From: UBA4736 sp002404015
GTDB lineage: Bacteria; Chloroflexota; Dormibacteria; Dormibacterales; Dormibacteraceae
Length of the DNA stretch: 64,000 bases
Direction of reading: 5' to 3'
NCBI GenBank assembly: GCA_036747295.1
Contig: DAIOCN010000003.1
Location: forward strand, 1 to 64,000
Made by a program: the position numbers and the translations under genes. The notes under the pieces were generated by a model. That model had not been told where the DNA came from, made no database searches, and saw only the letters and a list, made by a program, of their open reading frames with translations. This document shows positions 1 through 7,556 of this stretch, in pieces; position 1 is the stretch's first letter, and each line of letters begins with the position of its first letter.

Positions 1-187
1 CATCCTCGAAAAGGTCAACCGTTGTCGAGCTATTTCTCGAACGGAGCACTAGTGCGTCAAATATATCGTTGCCCTAATTAGGCCACCAACAGCAGGCTTT
101 TTCCTCACCGGATATGATCGAAAGAGGCCCCGAAAACGCGGTGTCACAACCACCGGCAACGAGGCCCCGAGAGAGGAGCTTATCGCC

Positions 188-571
188 ATGAGCAACATCC
201 TTAATGTCGCCACCGCTAGCGATGGGACTGTGATGGAGTACCTCAGGCGCATGCCCCACGCCATTCCCGCCGACAGGGTGCTAGTTCATAACCACGTCTA
301 CCCGGTAACTCGCGAACCGGGCGAGCGGGGTTCCCGTATATGGCTGACTCCACCCAATCCGGCCAAGCTCGCGGTCTGTGACTGTGGGTGGGCACCAGAG
401 CTAGGGCAACACTTCAGGATCGCTTCGAGACCCCAGAAGGAGCCCACCTTGGTGATCTACGATCCCAAGAAGGCGACCGACGCCGACCGGGAGTCCATCG
501 CGGACAGGCTCAAGCGGGCGGCGATCAGCTCCCCGCTCAAGACCGACTTGGAGAGTCCGGGCCGAGCCTGA
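188..571 (+). CDS. hypothetical island protein
   Basis: A 127-residue soluble protein of unknown function. The ATG at 188 is supported by an AGAGGAG Shine-Dalgarno at 172-178, nine bases upstream. There is no signal peptide or membrane segment. A CDCGW motif lies mid-protein, too few cysteines for a clear zinc ribbon. The C-terminal third is charged and probably helical. It is the first gene of the low-GC accessory block that also carries phage head genes, so a mobile-element role is likely but not shown. I do not recognise the family. Confidence 0.55.
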   Translation: MSNILNVATASDGTVMEYLRRMPHAIPADRVLVHNHVYPVTREPGERGSRIWLTPPNPAKLAVCDCGWAPELGQHFRIASRPQKEPTLVIYDPKKATDADRESIADRLKRAAISSPLKTDLESPGRA

Positions 572-676
572 TTCCGACGCCCTGAGACCTCCCTGAGCCC
601 GCCCCGACGAGTATAGCATGGGGTGTGTTATTGTGAACTAACATAAAGCGATAGTGTGCCAAACGTTGCGGCGTGT

Positions 677-682
677 TAAGAT
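677..682 (+). promoter_or_regulatory. -10 box, probable leaderless promoter
   Basis: TAAGAT lies six bases before the ATG at 689 and no Shine-Dalgarno is present. The spacing would put the transcription start at or beside the start codon. No convincing -35 box is seen about 17 bases upstream. The same arrangement recurs before several chromosomal genes in this window. Confidence 0.4.
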
Positions 683-688
683 TTGCCA

Positions 689-1537
689 ATGGCAACCGCC
701 CCAACCCAGCCCCGAGTCGTCCACGTCAAGCAGTCGGCCCCAGCGGACCGTGAGTACGCCCCCGCCACGTTCAAGGCCGGGCGGAATAGGGTCCTGGAGG
801 CCGCTGAGGCCGACGTCGCCGAGCAGGCAGCTACCGGCGGCCCCAGTCCCATCCCCGCCGACACGCCTGCTGATGGCCCCATCGTGTTGGAGTCGACTCA
901 GGTTCTCGGTGGTGGCGGCGTCCGCCGCCGCTCCGCGAAACCGGCCAGTCGGCCGGGGCCGCGTCCTCCGGGTGCGACCTGGATGGGCGCCGGTCAGAGT
1001 TCTGGCGCGCAGGACCAAGTCCTGCCGGGCCTGCTGCCCGCCGACACTTTCGAGGCGCAGCGCGATCCGGCTGCGGTCGCACCCGACCAGATCCTGACCC
1101 GGCCGTCGGCCGGGCCTGCCTATCCGACGGGCACGCCATGTGTCTGTGCCTGGCGGTGGTCGGAAGCGGCTGACGGCACGATCACTGTCGAACCTGCCGA
1201 CACAGTTGGCCTGGCCACCGGGTTCCGTGGCGCGCCCGTTTTTATGACCTGGTGTGTCGTGTGCGGCGGCGAACGGGACGGTCAGTTCCGGCCCGACAAC
1301 GCCATCAAATACGGCCCCCTCCCAGAGGAGGAAGCCCAGCAGCTCGCGCCCACGGTCGAAGAGATCACCGAGCGGGTCATGGAGCGCATGGTCCCGCCGA
1401 CCGTGACCGAGACCAGCGTCGACGCCATCACCGAACGTGTCTTGAGCAACGTGGCCAGCTACCTGTCCTCGGATGCCTTCATCTCGGCCCTGGCGGCCAA
1501 GCTCACGCCCCAGCGGAGTGCGACCAAGAGGGCCTAG
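689..1537 (+). CDS. hypothetical island protein, possible phage structural or accessory protein
   Basis: A 282-residue protein not recognised as any family. The N-terminal 130 residues are rich in Pro, Ala and Gly and look disordered. The middle holds two cysteine pairs (CVC and CVVC) about 45 residues apart, which could bind a metal. The last 80 residues are acidic and helical, with a repeated ITERV pattern suggesting a coiled coil. It ends three bases before the prohead protease gene and is probably co-transcribed with it. ATG 689 is preferred over TTG 683 because of the -10 box at 677-682. Confidence 0.5.
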   Translation: MATAPTQPRVVHVKQSAPADREYAPATFKAGRNRVLEAAEADVAEQAATGGPSPIPADTPADGPIVLESTQVLGGGGVRRRSAKPASRPGPRPPGATWMGAGQSSGAQDQVLPGLLPADTFEAQRDPAAVAPDQILTRPSAGPAYPTGTPCVCAWRWSEAADGTITVEPADTVGLATGFRGAPVFMTWCVVCGGERDGQFRPDNAIKYGPLPEEEAQQLAPTVEEITERVMERMVPPTVTETSVDAITERVLSNVASYLSSDAFISALAAKLTPQRSATKRA

Positions 1538-1540
1538 CCG

Positions 1541-2512
1541 GTGGCCATTCCCAGTGGCGGCGTCATCGACGCCGACGACGCTGGCCGTTTTCGCTGGCGA
1601 GCGGGCAAATGGGTTGAGATCGAGACCAAAGCAGTCCTCGGCGTCCAGAATCGGGAATGGAAAGGCATTCGTGGTGTCGGTGCCGTCTTGGAGACAGGCC
1701 TTTCCGAGTCACATGCAGCAGCCAAGGCCGAGCGGCGAGCGCAGGCTGAGCGGGTCACGGCGCGCGCCGACCAGCGCCTAGACGACCGCATCTCCAGGCG
1801 CTCCCTGAAGGCCAGCCAGCTCGCTGGCAAGTCGATCGTGGCCGCCTACCAAGAGCGGCCCGCCGCCACGGTCGGCGAGGTCGGTCAGGAGAGGCCCACT
1901 GGCGGGCTCTACATCACGGGCTACGCCACCACCTGGGCCGAGGATCGGGACGGCGATACGGTCGCCCCCGATGCTTTTGACAACCCGTCCCTGACGAGCT
2001 ATCTCGAAGACAACCCGGTCCTGCTTTTGGACCACCAGCGCAACCAGATTATGGGGTCGATTACCGACGCCCAGACCGACGATGTCGGGCTTCATGTCGA
2101 GGCTTTTATTCCCAAGCCTGGGCCGGACGAAGAGCCCTGGAAGGTGACCGCTTTTAACGACATCAAGCGCGGCCTCCGGCGGGGGCTCAGCGTTGGTGGG
2201 ATTTTCCACCGCTCCACGGACGCGCCTGCCCTGGTCAGTTCAATCGACATCTATGAGGTCAGCCTGGTCTCGATCCCGGCCAACGCGGACGCGCTTTTTG
2301 ACGCCACGGTCAGCGACCAGGACTCGACCAGCCCGACGGTCAGCCAAGCTGCTCCGAGCGCCGATCGAGTGATCGAACCCCCCGCCCTCAATCCGCCCCG
2401 TTTTCCGGGCTTTTTGGCCCCCCAAGGAGCGATCGATTTCGCCGGGATCGAGTCCCGGAACCGGATCGCCGGACTGATTGCGGCAGCCTTCGAGGAACTC
2501 CGTCGTGGCTGA
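1541..2512 (+). CDS. HK97-family prohead protease (peptidase U35-like)
   Basis: A 323-residue protein whose segment at about residues 115-255 matches the caudovirus prohead maturation protease. It begins GLYITGYAT, has LLDHQRN with the likely catalytic His165, LSVGG with the likely nucleophile Ser217, and ends in the family signature EVSLVSIPANADAL. Such proteases cleave scaffold and capsid precursors during head assembly. The first 110 residues are a long basic extension and the C-terminal 60 are Pro-rich. Start is GTG. No portal or major capsid gene lies in the window, so the head module is either partly off the left edge or incomplete. Confidence 0.8.
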   Translation: MAIPSGGVIDADDAGRFRWRAGKWVEIETKAVLGVQNREWKGIRGVGAVLETGLSESHAAAKAERRAQAERVTARADQRLDDRISRRSLKASQLAGKSIVAAYQERPAATVGEVGQERPTGGLYITGYATTWAEDRDGDTVAPDAFDNPSLTSYLEDNPVLLLDHQRNQIMGSITDAQTDDVGLHVEAFIPKPGPDEEPWKVTAFNDIKRGLRRGLSVGGIFHRSTDAPALVSSIDIYEVSLVSIPANADALFDATVSDQDSTSPTVSQAAPSADRVIEPPALNPPRFPGFLAPQGAIDFAGIESRNRIAGLIAAAFEELRRG

Positions 2513-3074
2513 GAACTCCGTGACTGACGACGACACTCGGCCGCCACTGGACCAGGGCGACCCGTGGTATATGGGCCACGACTGGTCAACCGCCGACCCC
2601 CGCCGCCTGGACGAGCACGGTAAGCGGGTCGGCAGACTCCCGCTGTATTGCGACAGTGACCGGATGCGCGCCCTGCTCCGAGCGATTGAGGAAGGCCTCT
2701 ATCCGAATGATGCCGCCGCTGCAGCCGGGATCGGCCGGTCTGCGTACTTCACCTGGCGTGACAGCGTACCCGTGGTCGGCGACGCCATCCGCGACGCCGA
2801 GACCGTCTGCAAAAGGGGGCTACTCTCGGTCATCCGCTCAGCGATGCCCACCAACTGGCAGGCTGCGGGCTGGACGCTTGAGCGGCGCTGGCCAGCGGAG
2901 TGGGGTCGCCGCGACCGCGTCAAACACGAGCACGAAGCCCGGGTCGGCGTCCTCTTCAGCCCGGCCTTGATGACCGAGTCGGCCGCCATGTTGGCGGCCT
3001 CGCTGGAGGACGAACTGGCCGCTGCTGAAGTGGCGCAGCGCGCCCTCCCACCCCATATCGCCGAGGAGGCATGA
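2505..3074 (+). CDS. terminase small subunit-like HTH protein
   Basis: A 189-residue protein. Residues about 50-85 form a helix-turn-helix of the type found in small terminase subunits and transposase-like proteins: an acidic lead-in, then GLYPNDAAAAAGIGRSAYFTW. The segment after it contains WTLERRWPAEWGRRDRV, typical of phage small terminases of this architecture. Small terminases recognise the packaging site and recruit the large subunit. GTG 2505 overlaps the protease stop by eight bases and has GAGGA at about 2492-2496; GTG 2520 is an alternative. Position downstream of the protease is unusual, since terminases normally precede portal and protease. Confidence 0.65.
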   Translation: MAENSVTDDDTRPPLDQGDPWYMGHDWSTADPRRLDEHGKRVGRLPLYCDSDRMRALLRAIEEGLYPNDAAAAAGIGRSAYFTWRDSVPVVGDAIRDAETVCKRGLLSVIRSAMPTNWQAAGWTLERRWPAEWGRRDRVKHEHEARVGVLFSPALMTESAAMLAASLEDELAAAEVAQRALPPHIAEEA

Positions 3075-3075
3075 C

Positions 3076-3585
3076 ATGAATGTGACTGACAGGCAGCGTA
3101 ACCAGCCCGGCTTCCAAGAGACCGACCGACTGACCGAAGAGACCATCGTTGTCGAAGCGGGGGGCCATGACCCGGCCAACCCCCAGGACGTCGGCCAGGA
3201 AGCCCTCGGCATGGGCAAGCTGACGGTCAAGCGGGGTCTGGGCAAGCTGACCGTCAAGCGGGGCATCGCGGCCGGGGCCGTCCAGCCTCCCGGGCGCGGG
3301 CGGGGCGCGCACGTGCTGCCCGCCAACACCAAGCCGGACGGGACCCCGTTGACCTTTTTCAATCCGGCCCAGGGCACCGCCCTGGGCACCCAGGCGGCCA
3401 AGACCTCAGGTGGCTCCCTGATCGTCACGGGTGGCCCTGAAACCAAGGGCGGCGGCATCATCCTCTCGGACGTGCTGGCCGTAGACCCCGCACCGCCGGT
3501 CTTCAGCGACCGCCTGATCAGCGACGCCGACATGGGCGGACCGGTGGGCGTGGTCCCCAGCGGAGCGGTCAACCCGCCCCGCTAG
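3076..3585 (+). CDS. hypothetical island protein with internal nine-residue duplication
   Basis: A 169-residue Gly/Pro-rich protein of unknown function. The start is supported by AGGAGG at 3064-3069, six bases before ATG 3076, directly after the terminase-like gene. Residues 47-64 are two near-perfect copies of GKLTVKRGL/I, encoded by a 27-bp tandem repeat at 3214-3267. The protein is otherwise low in complexity with no membrane segment. Given its place after phage-type genes it may be a head decoration or head-tail protein, but no homology is visible to me. Its 3' end overlaps the convergent minus-strand gene by 17 bases. Confidence 0.5.
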   Translation: MNVTDRQRNQPGFQETDRLTEETIVVEAGGHDPANPQDVGQEALGMGKLTVKRGLGKLTVKRGIAAGAVQPPGRGRGAHVLPANTKPDGTPLTFFNPAQGTALGTQAAKTSGGSLIVTGGPETKGGGIILSDVLAVDPAPPVFSDRLISDADMGGPVGVVPSGAVNPPR

Positions 3586-3973
3586 GATGCCCGAATCGCG
3601 TCGACAAGCAGCCACCACACCTCGCGCAGTCGCAGAGCTGCTCGGTGGTTGCCTCGCGGCCGCCGTCCAGAAGGCGCTGGATGTCGACTGCGTTCCCGGC
3701 TGCTTCCTCGCGGACAGCCCGCAAAGCGCCGGACGCCGCCCGTCGTGTCTGTTCCTGCTCCGCGCCTCGCCGACGTGCGTCACGGTCGTCGTCTGCACGC
3801 CGCAAGATGTACGACCCCAGCCAACCTCCGAAGATCGCTCCTGCCGCGCCTATGCCAGCGCCGATCAAAGCATCGCTCCGAACGAAGGCCGGATTGCCGA
3901 GGGCAGCGAGGATAAGCATGCCGAGGAGAATCCCAGCGAAGAGAATCGCGAGCGGGCCTAGCCAGCGGATCAT
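3569..3973 (-). CDS. small membrane protein with cytosolic coiled-coil
   Basis: A 134-residue protein. Two hydrophobic segments (about residues 5-26 and 37-57, the second very Gly/Ala-rich) are followed by a highly charged stretch starting RRADDDRDARRRG that looks helical, and a Cys-rich tail. The layout of N-terminal membrane anchor plus cytosolic coiled coil resembles the unrelated gene at 5427-5963. Function unknown. It converges on the island gene at 3076-3585. It may be passenger DNA of a mobile element. Confidence 0.5.
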   Translation of the reverse strand: MIRWLGPLAILFAGILLGMLILAALGNPAFVRSDALIGAGIGAAGAIFGGWLGSYILRRADDDRDARRRGAEQEQTRRAASGALRAVREEAAGNAVDIQRLLDGGREATTEQLCDCARCGGCLSTRFGHPSGAG

Positions 3974-4164
3974 GAGAGAAGTGCCAGCGAGGATATGACA
4001 GCCGGGGGTGGGCAGTCGAGTGCCGGGGCCGGTTCAGGCCGCCGACAAGTCGTTCCTTGGAGGTCGATGACGAGCACCGAGCGTTTAGCCGGTTACTTGA
4101 CGGCAGCAGTTGTCCGACCGAGAATGCAACCAGGCCTTACGCGAGGCTTATAAGGAGGGGGGTA

Positions 4165-4773
4165 GTGGCACAGCCACCGGGCGGCGGACAGTGGTCGGAC
4201 GACCGCAAGTGGTGGTGGGATGGTCAGGCATGGGTTCCTGCCAGCCAAGCACCGACCCCTCCGCCACCGACCGGCCCACCCGGACCCCCAGTGGCAACGG
4301 CCGTTGTGCAGAGAAAGGGTCACCTCGGTCGCAACCTCGCCATTGGCTGTGGCGGCCTGATTGCCCTGGCAATAATCATTGTCATAGCCGCGTCCGCCGC
4401 GTCGCCTAAGCAATCAGTACCCGCTGCGCCTGACAAGGCAACAGCAAGTCCCACGACCACCAAAGCAACCCCGACCCCGGCCCGCCAACCGCAGACCCTC
4501 CTCGACCTTTCCGGCTCCGGAAGCAAGACAACTCAGAAGTTCACGGCTGCCAGGGACTGGGATCTGACCTGGAGCTACGACTGCTCCAACTTCGGCTCCC
4601 AGGGCAACTTCGAAGTGTTCGTTTACAACGGTGACGGAACTCTCAGCTTTCAGAACGCGCCTATTAACCAATTGGGTGCCAAGGGCAACGACGTGGAGCA
4701 CTATCACACGGGCGGCACCTTCTATTTGGTGATGAACTCCGAATGCGGCTGGCATGTAATCGCGACGGGCTGA
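4165..4773 (+). CDS. membrane-anchored secreted-domain protein with DUF2510-like N-terminus
   Basis: A 202-residue protein. The N-terminus carries a short W-rich motif (WSDDRKWWWDGQAW) like DUF2510, then a Pro-rich linker, one transmembrane helix at about residues 65-85, a Thr/Pro-rich stalk and a C-terminal domain of about 95 residues beginning FTAARDWDLTWSYDCSN. This is the usual build of actinobacterial-type surface proteins with a cytosolic W-motif and an extracytoplasmic beta domain. GTG 4165 is chosen because a perfect AAGGAGG at 4152-4158 sits six bases upstream; the frame stays open to 4057. It ends at the edge of the comM fragment. Confidence 0.65.
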   Translation: MAQPPGGGQWSDDRKWWWDGQAWVPASQAPTPPPPTGPPGPPVATAVVQRKGHLGRNLAIGCGGLIALAIIIVIAASAASPKQSVPAAPDKATASPTTTKATPTPARQPQTLLDLSGSGSKTTQKFTAARDWDLTWSYDCSNFGSQGNFEVFVYNGDGTLSFQNAPINQLGAKGNDVEHYHTGGTFYLVMNSECGWHVIATG

Positions 4774-4973
4774 TCGTGGGCGTTGATCGCCGCACTGACA
4801 GGGTTCGCCGAGTTTCAACCCGACACCCCTCCAGGCGCTCCGCCAGCCGCTGAAACCTGGCCGCGTCAGCATCTTGCGCGCAGCGCGAGTACGGTCGCCT
4901 ATCCCTGCCGCTTCACGCTGGTGGCCGCTACCAACCAATGCCCGTGCGGGTGGGCGGAGGGCCGGACTCGCTA
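4774..4973 (+). pseudogene. diverged comM fragment (Mg-chelatase-like ATPase), frameshifted
   Basis: This stretch aligns to the comM core at about 6107-6280, with about four in five bases matching by eye over the last 125. It encodes a scrap equivalent to the segment from Walker B to the CPCGW motif. The readable part is STVAYPCRFTLVAATNQCPCGW, matching the family's YPCRFMLVAATNPCPCG. Two extra bases near 4880 shift the frame, and a stop follows at 4972. A 25-base block at 4891-4915 is identical to 6212-6236 and could mark a recombination core. Its divergence from the downstream copy suggests it arrived with an element from a related genome rather than by local duplication. Confidence 0.75.
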
Positions 4974-5243
4974 GCCCGGGAGAAGCTCTAACCCCGCCTC
5001 GGTGATGGCCGTGACCGTTACATCCATCACCTTGACGTCGCCCCTCAACTCCTTGCCGTGTACGCATCCGTCATCGAGCAACTGGCTCATGGCGCTGGCC
5101 ACATCATCACGACTGTCAGGGTCCAGCCGCATCCGCTGAAGCACTCTAGCGGTGTCCACGGGCGGTTGATCCGGGTGTCTCTCGCGCAGCAACTCCTCGA
5201 TGGTGATCAGAACCCGCAGTCCGAGGCTGTCCTGTTCAGGCAT
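4971..5243 (-). CDS. small hypothetical protein, winged-helix-like
   Basis: A 90-residue protein of unknown function. ATG 5243 is chosen because upstream codons lack family-like content; a weak GGCAGG lies seven bases before it. The pattern of helices followed by a beta hairpin ending VTAITEAGLELL resembles the wing and last helix of a winged-helix domain. It lies between the two comM pieces, so it probably belongs to the inserted DNA. The stop codon overlaps the end of the comM fragment. Confidence 0.45.
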   Translation of the reverse strand: MPEQDSLGLRVLITIEELLRERHPDQPPVDTARVLQRMRLDPDSRDDVASAMSQLLDDGCVHGKELRGDVKVMDVTVTAITEAGLELLPG

Positions 5244-5426
5244 CGCCTGCCATTTTGATCCACTCGACCTTCGGGAGTGGGCCTTTTCCGCCAGGACCGA
5301 GGGACCACATGTCGGCCTCCACTCAGCCCGTAACAATTCGTCTCCGGCGCCGAGGAGCGTGCCGATCAAAGCGAGGACGCTGTTGCTGATGCCGCCGATC
5401 CTAGCTAGACCGATGGATCACGGTCG

Positions 5427-5963
5427 TCATGGCTCGTCCGGTTCGATCAACTTGAGGACGCCCGGCAGCTCAGCGTCCAGTTGTTTTCGGAGACGCGCGA
5501 TCTCTTTCGTGTGCTCATACATCTCCTTCGTCAGATCGGCCGGTTCGCCAGGCTGGCCAAGGCGCGCCAACCCGTACCGGAATTGGGTGAAATGGCCGAA
5601 CACCTCGTTGACCTTCTCCACCGGCTCGGTGATGCCCTCCAGCGTGAGGCTGGCCACGGCCGCCTGGAGATCGGTCTGGATTCGGCGAATGGTGGCGTAG
5701 AGGTCGGCGCGCTCCTCCTCTGTGCGGGCATCGTCGCGCTTCCAGTTGAAGATGCCGACCATACCCTCCATGAGCCCGGCGTCGAGCAGGATGGTCCGGA
5801 AGCTGGCCTCGACCCGCCGCCGCTTCTCGGTCGCTCGCCGCCAAGCCTCGGCCTCGCGAGCCCGGCGATCCTCGCGTGACTGAATGAACATGGTGGAGCC
5901 AACCGTGACAGCGCTGGCGAGCAGGGCCACGGTGATCGCGATCCAGTCGCCCGATGAGAGCAC
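5427..5963 (-). CDS. membrane-anchored coiled-coil protein of unknown function
   Basis: A 178-residue protein. One N-terminal transmembrane helix (about residues 8-27) is followed by a long charged helical region starting SREDRRAREAEAWRRA and a C-terminal region with further heptad-like helices. This fits a membrane-tethered cytosolic protein. Start is GTG 5963. It lies in the DNA between the two comM pieces, transcribed opposite to comM. No family is recognised; such anchors are common among accessory and defence-type genes, but no catalytic motif is visible. Confidence 0.5.
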   Translation of the reverse strand: MLSSGDWIAITVALLASAVTVGSTMFIQSREDRRAREAEAWRRATEKRRRVEASFRTILLDAGLMEGMVGIFNWKRDDARTEEERADLYATIRRIQTDLQAAVASLTLEGITEPVEKVNEVFGHFTQFRYGLARLGQPGEPADLTKEMYEHTKEIARLRKQLDAELPGVLKLIEPDEP

Positions 5964-6088
5964 GGCGAGCAGGGTAGCGGCCCGCTGGACTTATCGACGC
6001 GTCGACACTGCCCGAACCGACCTCGCTGGCGGTAGTGAAAGAGCGGAGCCACCATGCCGTGCGAGCTGGTGTCGTCTGATAACAATCT

Positions 6089-6721
6089 GTCTCCCGAGCC
6101 CACCAGGGCGTCCTCTTCCTGGACGAGCTGGCGGAGTTCCGTTCGGCCACCTTGCAGGCGCTGCGCCAGCCGCTGGAGCAGGGCTCGGTCAGCATCACGC
6201 GCAGCTCGGGCACGGTCGCCTATCCCTGCCGCTTCATGCTGGTCGCAGCCACCAACCCCTGCCCGTGCGGCTGGGCGGGCGACGCCGCCCGGGCCTGCCG
6301 CTGCTCGCCGGCCGCCGTCGACGCCTACCAGCGCGCCCTGTCGGGCCCGCTGCTCGATCGGATCGACCTGAACGTCACGGTCCCGCGGCCTCCGCTGGAG
6401 GCGCTCGGCCGGGAGCCCCAGGCGGAGTCGACGGCGGTGGTCAGGGCGCGCGTTCTGGAGGCGCGCGTCCGCCAGCACGCCCGGCAGGCGGGGCTCAACG
6501 GATCGCTGCGGGTGGCCGAGCTGCGCCGCCACGCCGCGCTCGACCCGCCCGCCCGGCGCGCGCTCGAGCGCTGGGCGTCCGAACGCGGGCTCACGGCGCG
6601 CGGCTTCCATCGGGCCTGGCGGGTGGCGCGTACCGTTGCCGACCTCGCCGGCCAGGAACGGGTGGCCGAAGAGCACGTCCTGGAGGCGCTCGGCTATCGG
6701 CTCTTCGAACGCGCCGCCTGA
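6089..6721 (+). pseudogene. comM: comM C-terminal part (5' end missing)
   Basis: This is the C-terminal third of ComM/YifB, the hexameric Mg-chelatase-like AAA helicase that promotes branch migration during natural transformation. The readable frame starts just before Walker B (GVLFLDELAEF), continues through YPCRFMLVAATNPCPCGW and LLDRIDLNV, and ends in the Mg-chelatase C-terminal helical domain (VARTVADLAGQERV). The N-terminal Lon-like domain and Walker A are absent. An in-frame TAA at 6080-6082 and unrelated minus-strand genes precede it. The break falls at about 6083-6092. The remaining half may lie left of the window. It is followed directly by dprA, a common comM neighbour. Confidence 0.85.
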
Positions 6722-6722
6722 G

Positions 6723-7556
6723 CTGCGGACCCGGGGCCTCTGGCCGCCGCCGGACGGCCCCCGGGTCGCGGTCGTGGGCTCGCGGAAGCCCACGCCCTAC
6801 GGCGAAGCTGTCGCCGAGCGGCTGGCGGGCGACCTCGCCCGGGCCGGCGTCGTCGTTGTCAGCGGACTGGCGCTGGGCATCGACGCCCGGGCCCACGAGG
6901 GCGCCCTCCGGGAGGGCGGCTGCACGATCGCGGTGATGGGTACCGGCGTCGACATGGTCTACCCCCGCTCGCACGCCGACCTGGCCGCGCGGATCATCGG
7001 CGCCGGCGGCGCCCTGGTCAGCCAGTTCGCTGACGGCACCCTGCCCCAGCGTCCCAACTTCCCGCGCCGGAACTGGACGATGTCGGCCCTCTCGGACCTG
7101 GTCGTCGTGGTTGAGGCGGGGGAGGGCTCAGGGGCCCTGATCACGGCCGAGGCGGCCCTGGCGATGGACAAGCCCGTGATGGCGGTCCCTGGCAGTGTCT
7201 TCTCGCACCAGAGCGTGGGCTGCCACCAACTGCTGCGTGACGGCGCCGGCCTGGTCCAGAACGCGCGCGACGTGCTGGCCGAGCTGGGGACCCTCACCTC
7301 GGTCCTGGACGACCCCCTCCGACCCCCCGACCGGCTGCGGGCGACCCGGGCCGAGGGGCGTGACGCGATTGTGGTCCACCTGTCCGACGTGCTGCCCCTG
7401 AGCGCTGCCGAGCTCTCAGCGAAGCTGGGGTTGCCGTTCTCGGAATTGCTGGCCCGCCTGACGCGCCTCGAATTGGACGGGGAGGTTCGGCGATCGGGGG
7501 CTGGTTACGTTAGAGTGACCCGTCTCGCGGGAACAACCCGGGGTGACCCTGGGTAA
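6723..7556 (+). CDS. dprA: DNA-processing protein DprA
   Basis: DprA loads RecA onto incoming single-stranded DNA in transformation. The Rossmann-like core is clear: VAVVGSRKPTPYGE, VVSGLALGIDARAHEGAL, GTGVDMVYPRSH, FPRRNWTMSALSD, SGALITAEAAL and a C-terminal winged helix (AAELSAKLGLPFSELLARL). The usual N-terminal SAM domain is missing, leaving about 277 residues. The start is uncertain: CTG 6723 lies one base after the comM stop, while ATG 6636 would overlap comM in another frame with no DprA-like residues. The gene ends 14 bases inside topA. Confidence 0.88.
   Translation: MRTRGLWPPPDGPRVAVVGSRKPTPYGEAVAERLAGDLARAGVVVVSGLALGIDARAHEGALREGGCTIAVMGTGVDMVYPRSHADLAARIIGAGGALVSQFADGTLPQRPNFPRRNWTMSALSDLVVVVEAGEGSGALITAEAALAMDKPVMAVPGSVFSHQSVGCHQLLRDGAGLVQNARDVLAELGTLTSVLDDPLRPPDRLRATRAEGRDAIVVHLSDVLPLSAAELSAKLGLPFSELLARLTRLELDGEVRRSGAGYVRVTRLAGTTRGDPG

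Noticed and set aside
1..187. Possible coding or att sequence at the left edge
   Set aside because: Only short overlapping frames with no family-like content; no comM match or integrase signal was seen.
6636..6722. Upstream ATG for dprA
   Set aside because: The added residues are an out-of-frame reading of the comM C-terminus and show no DprA similarity.
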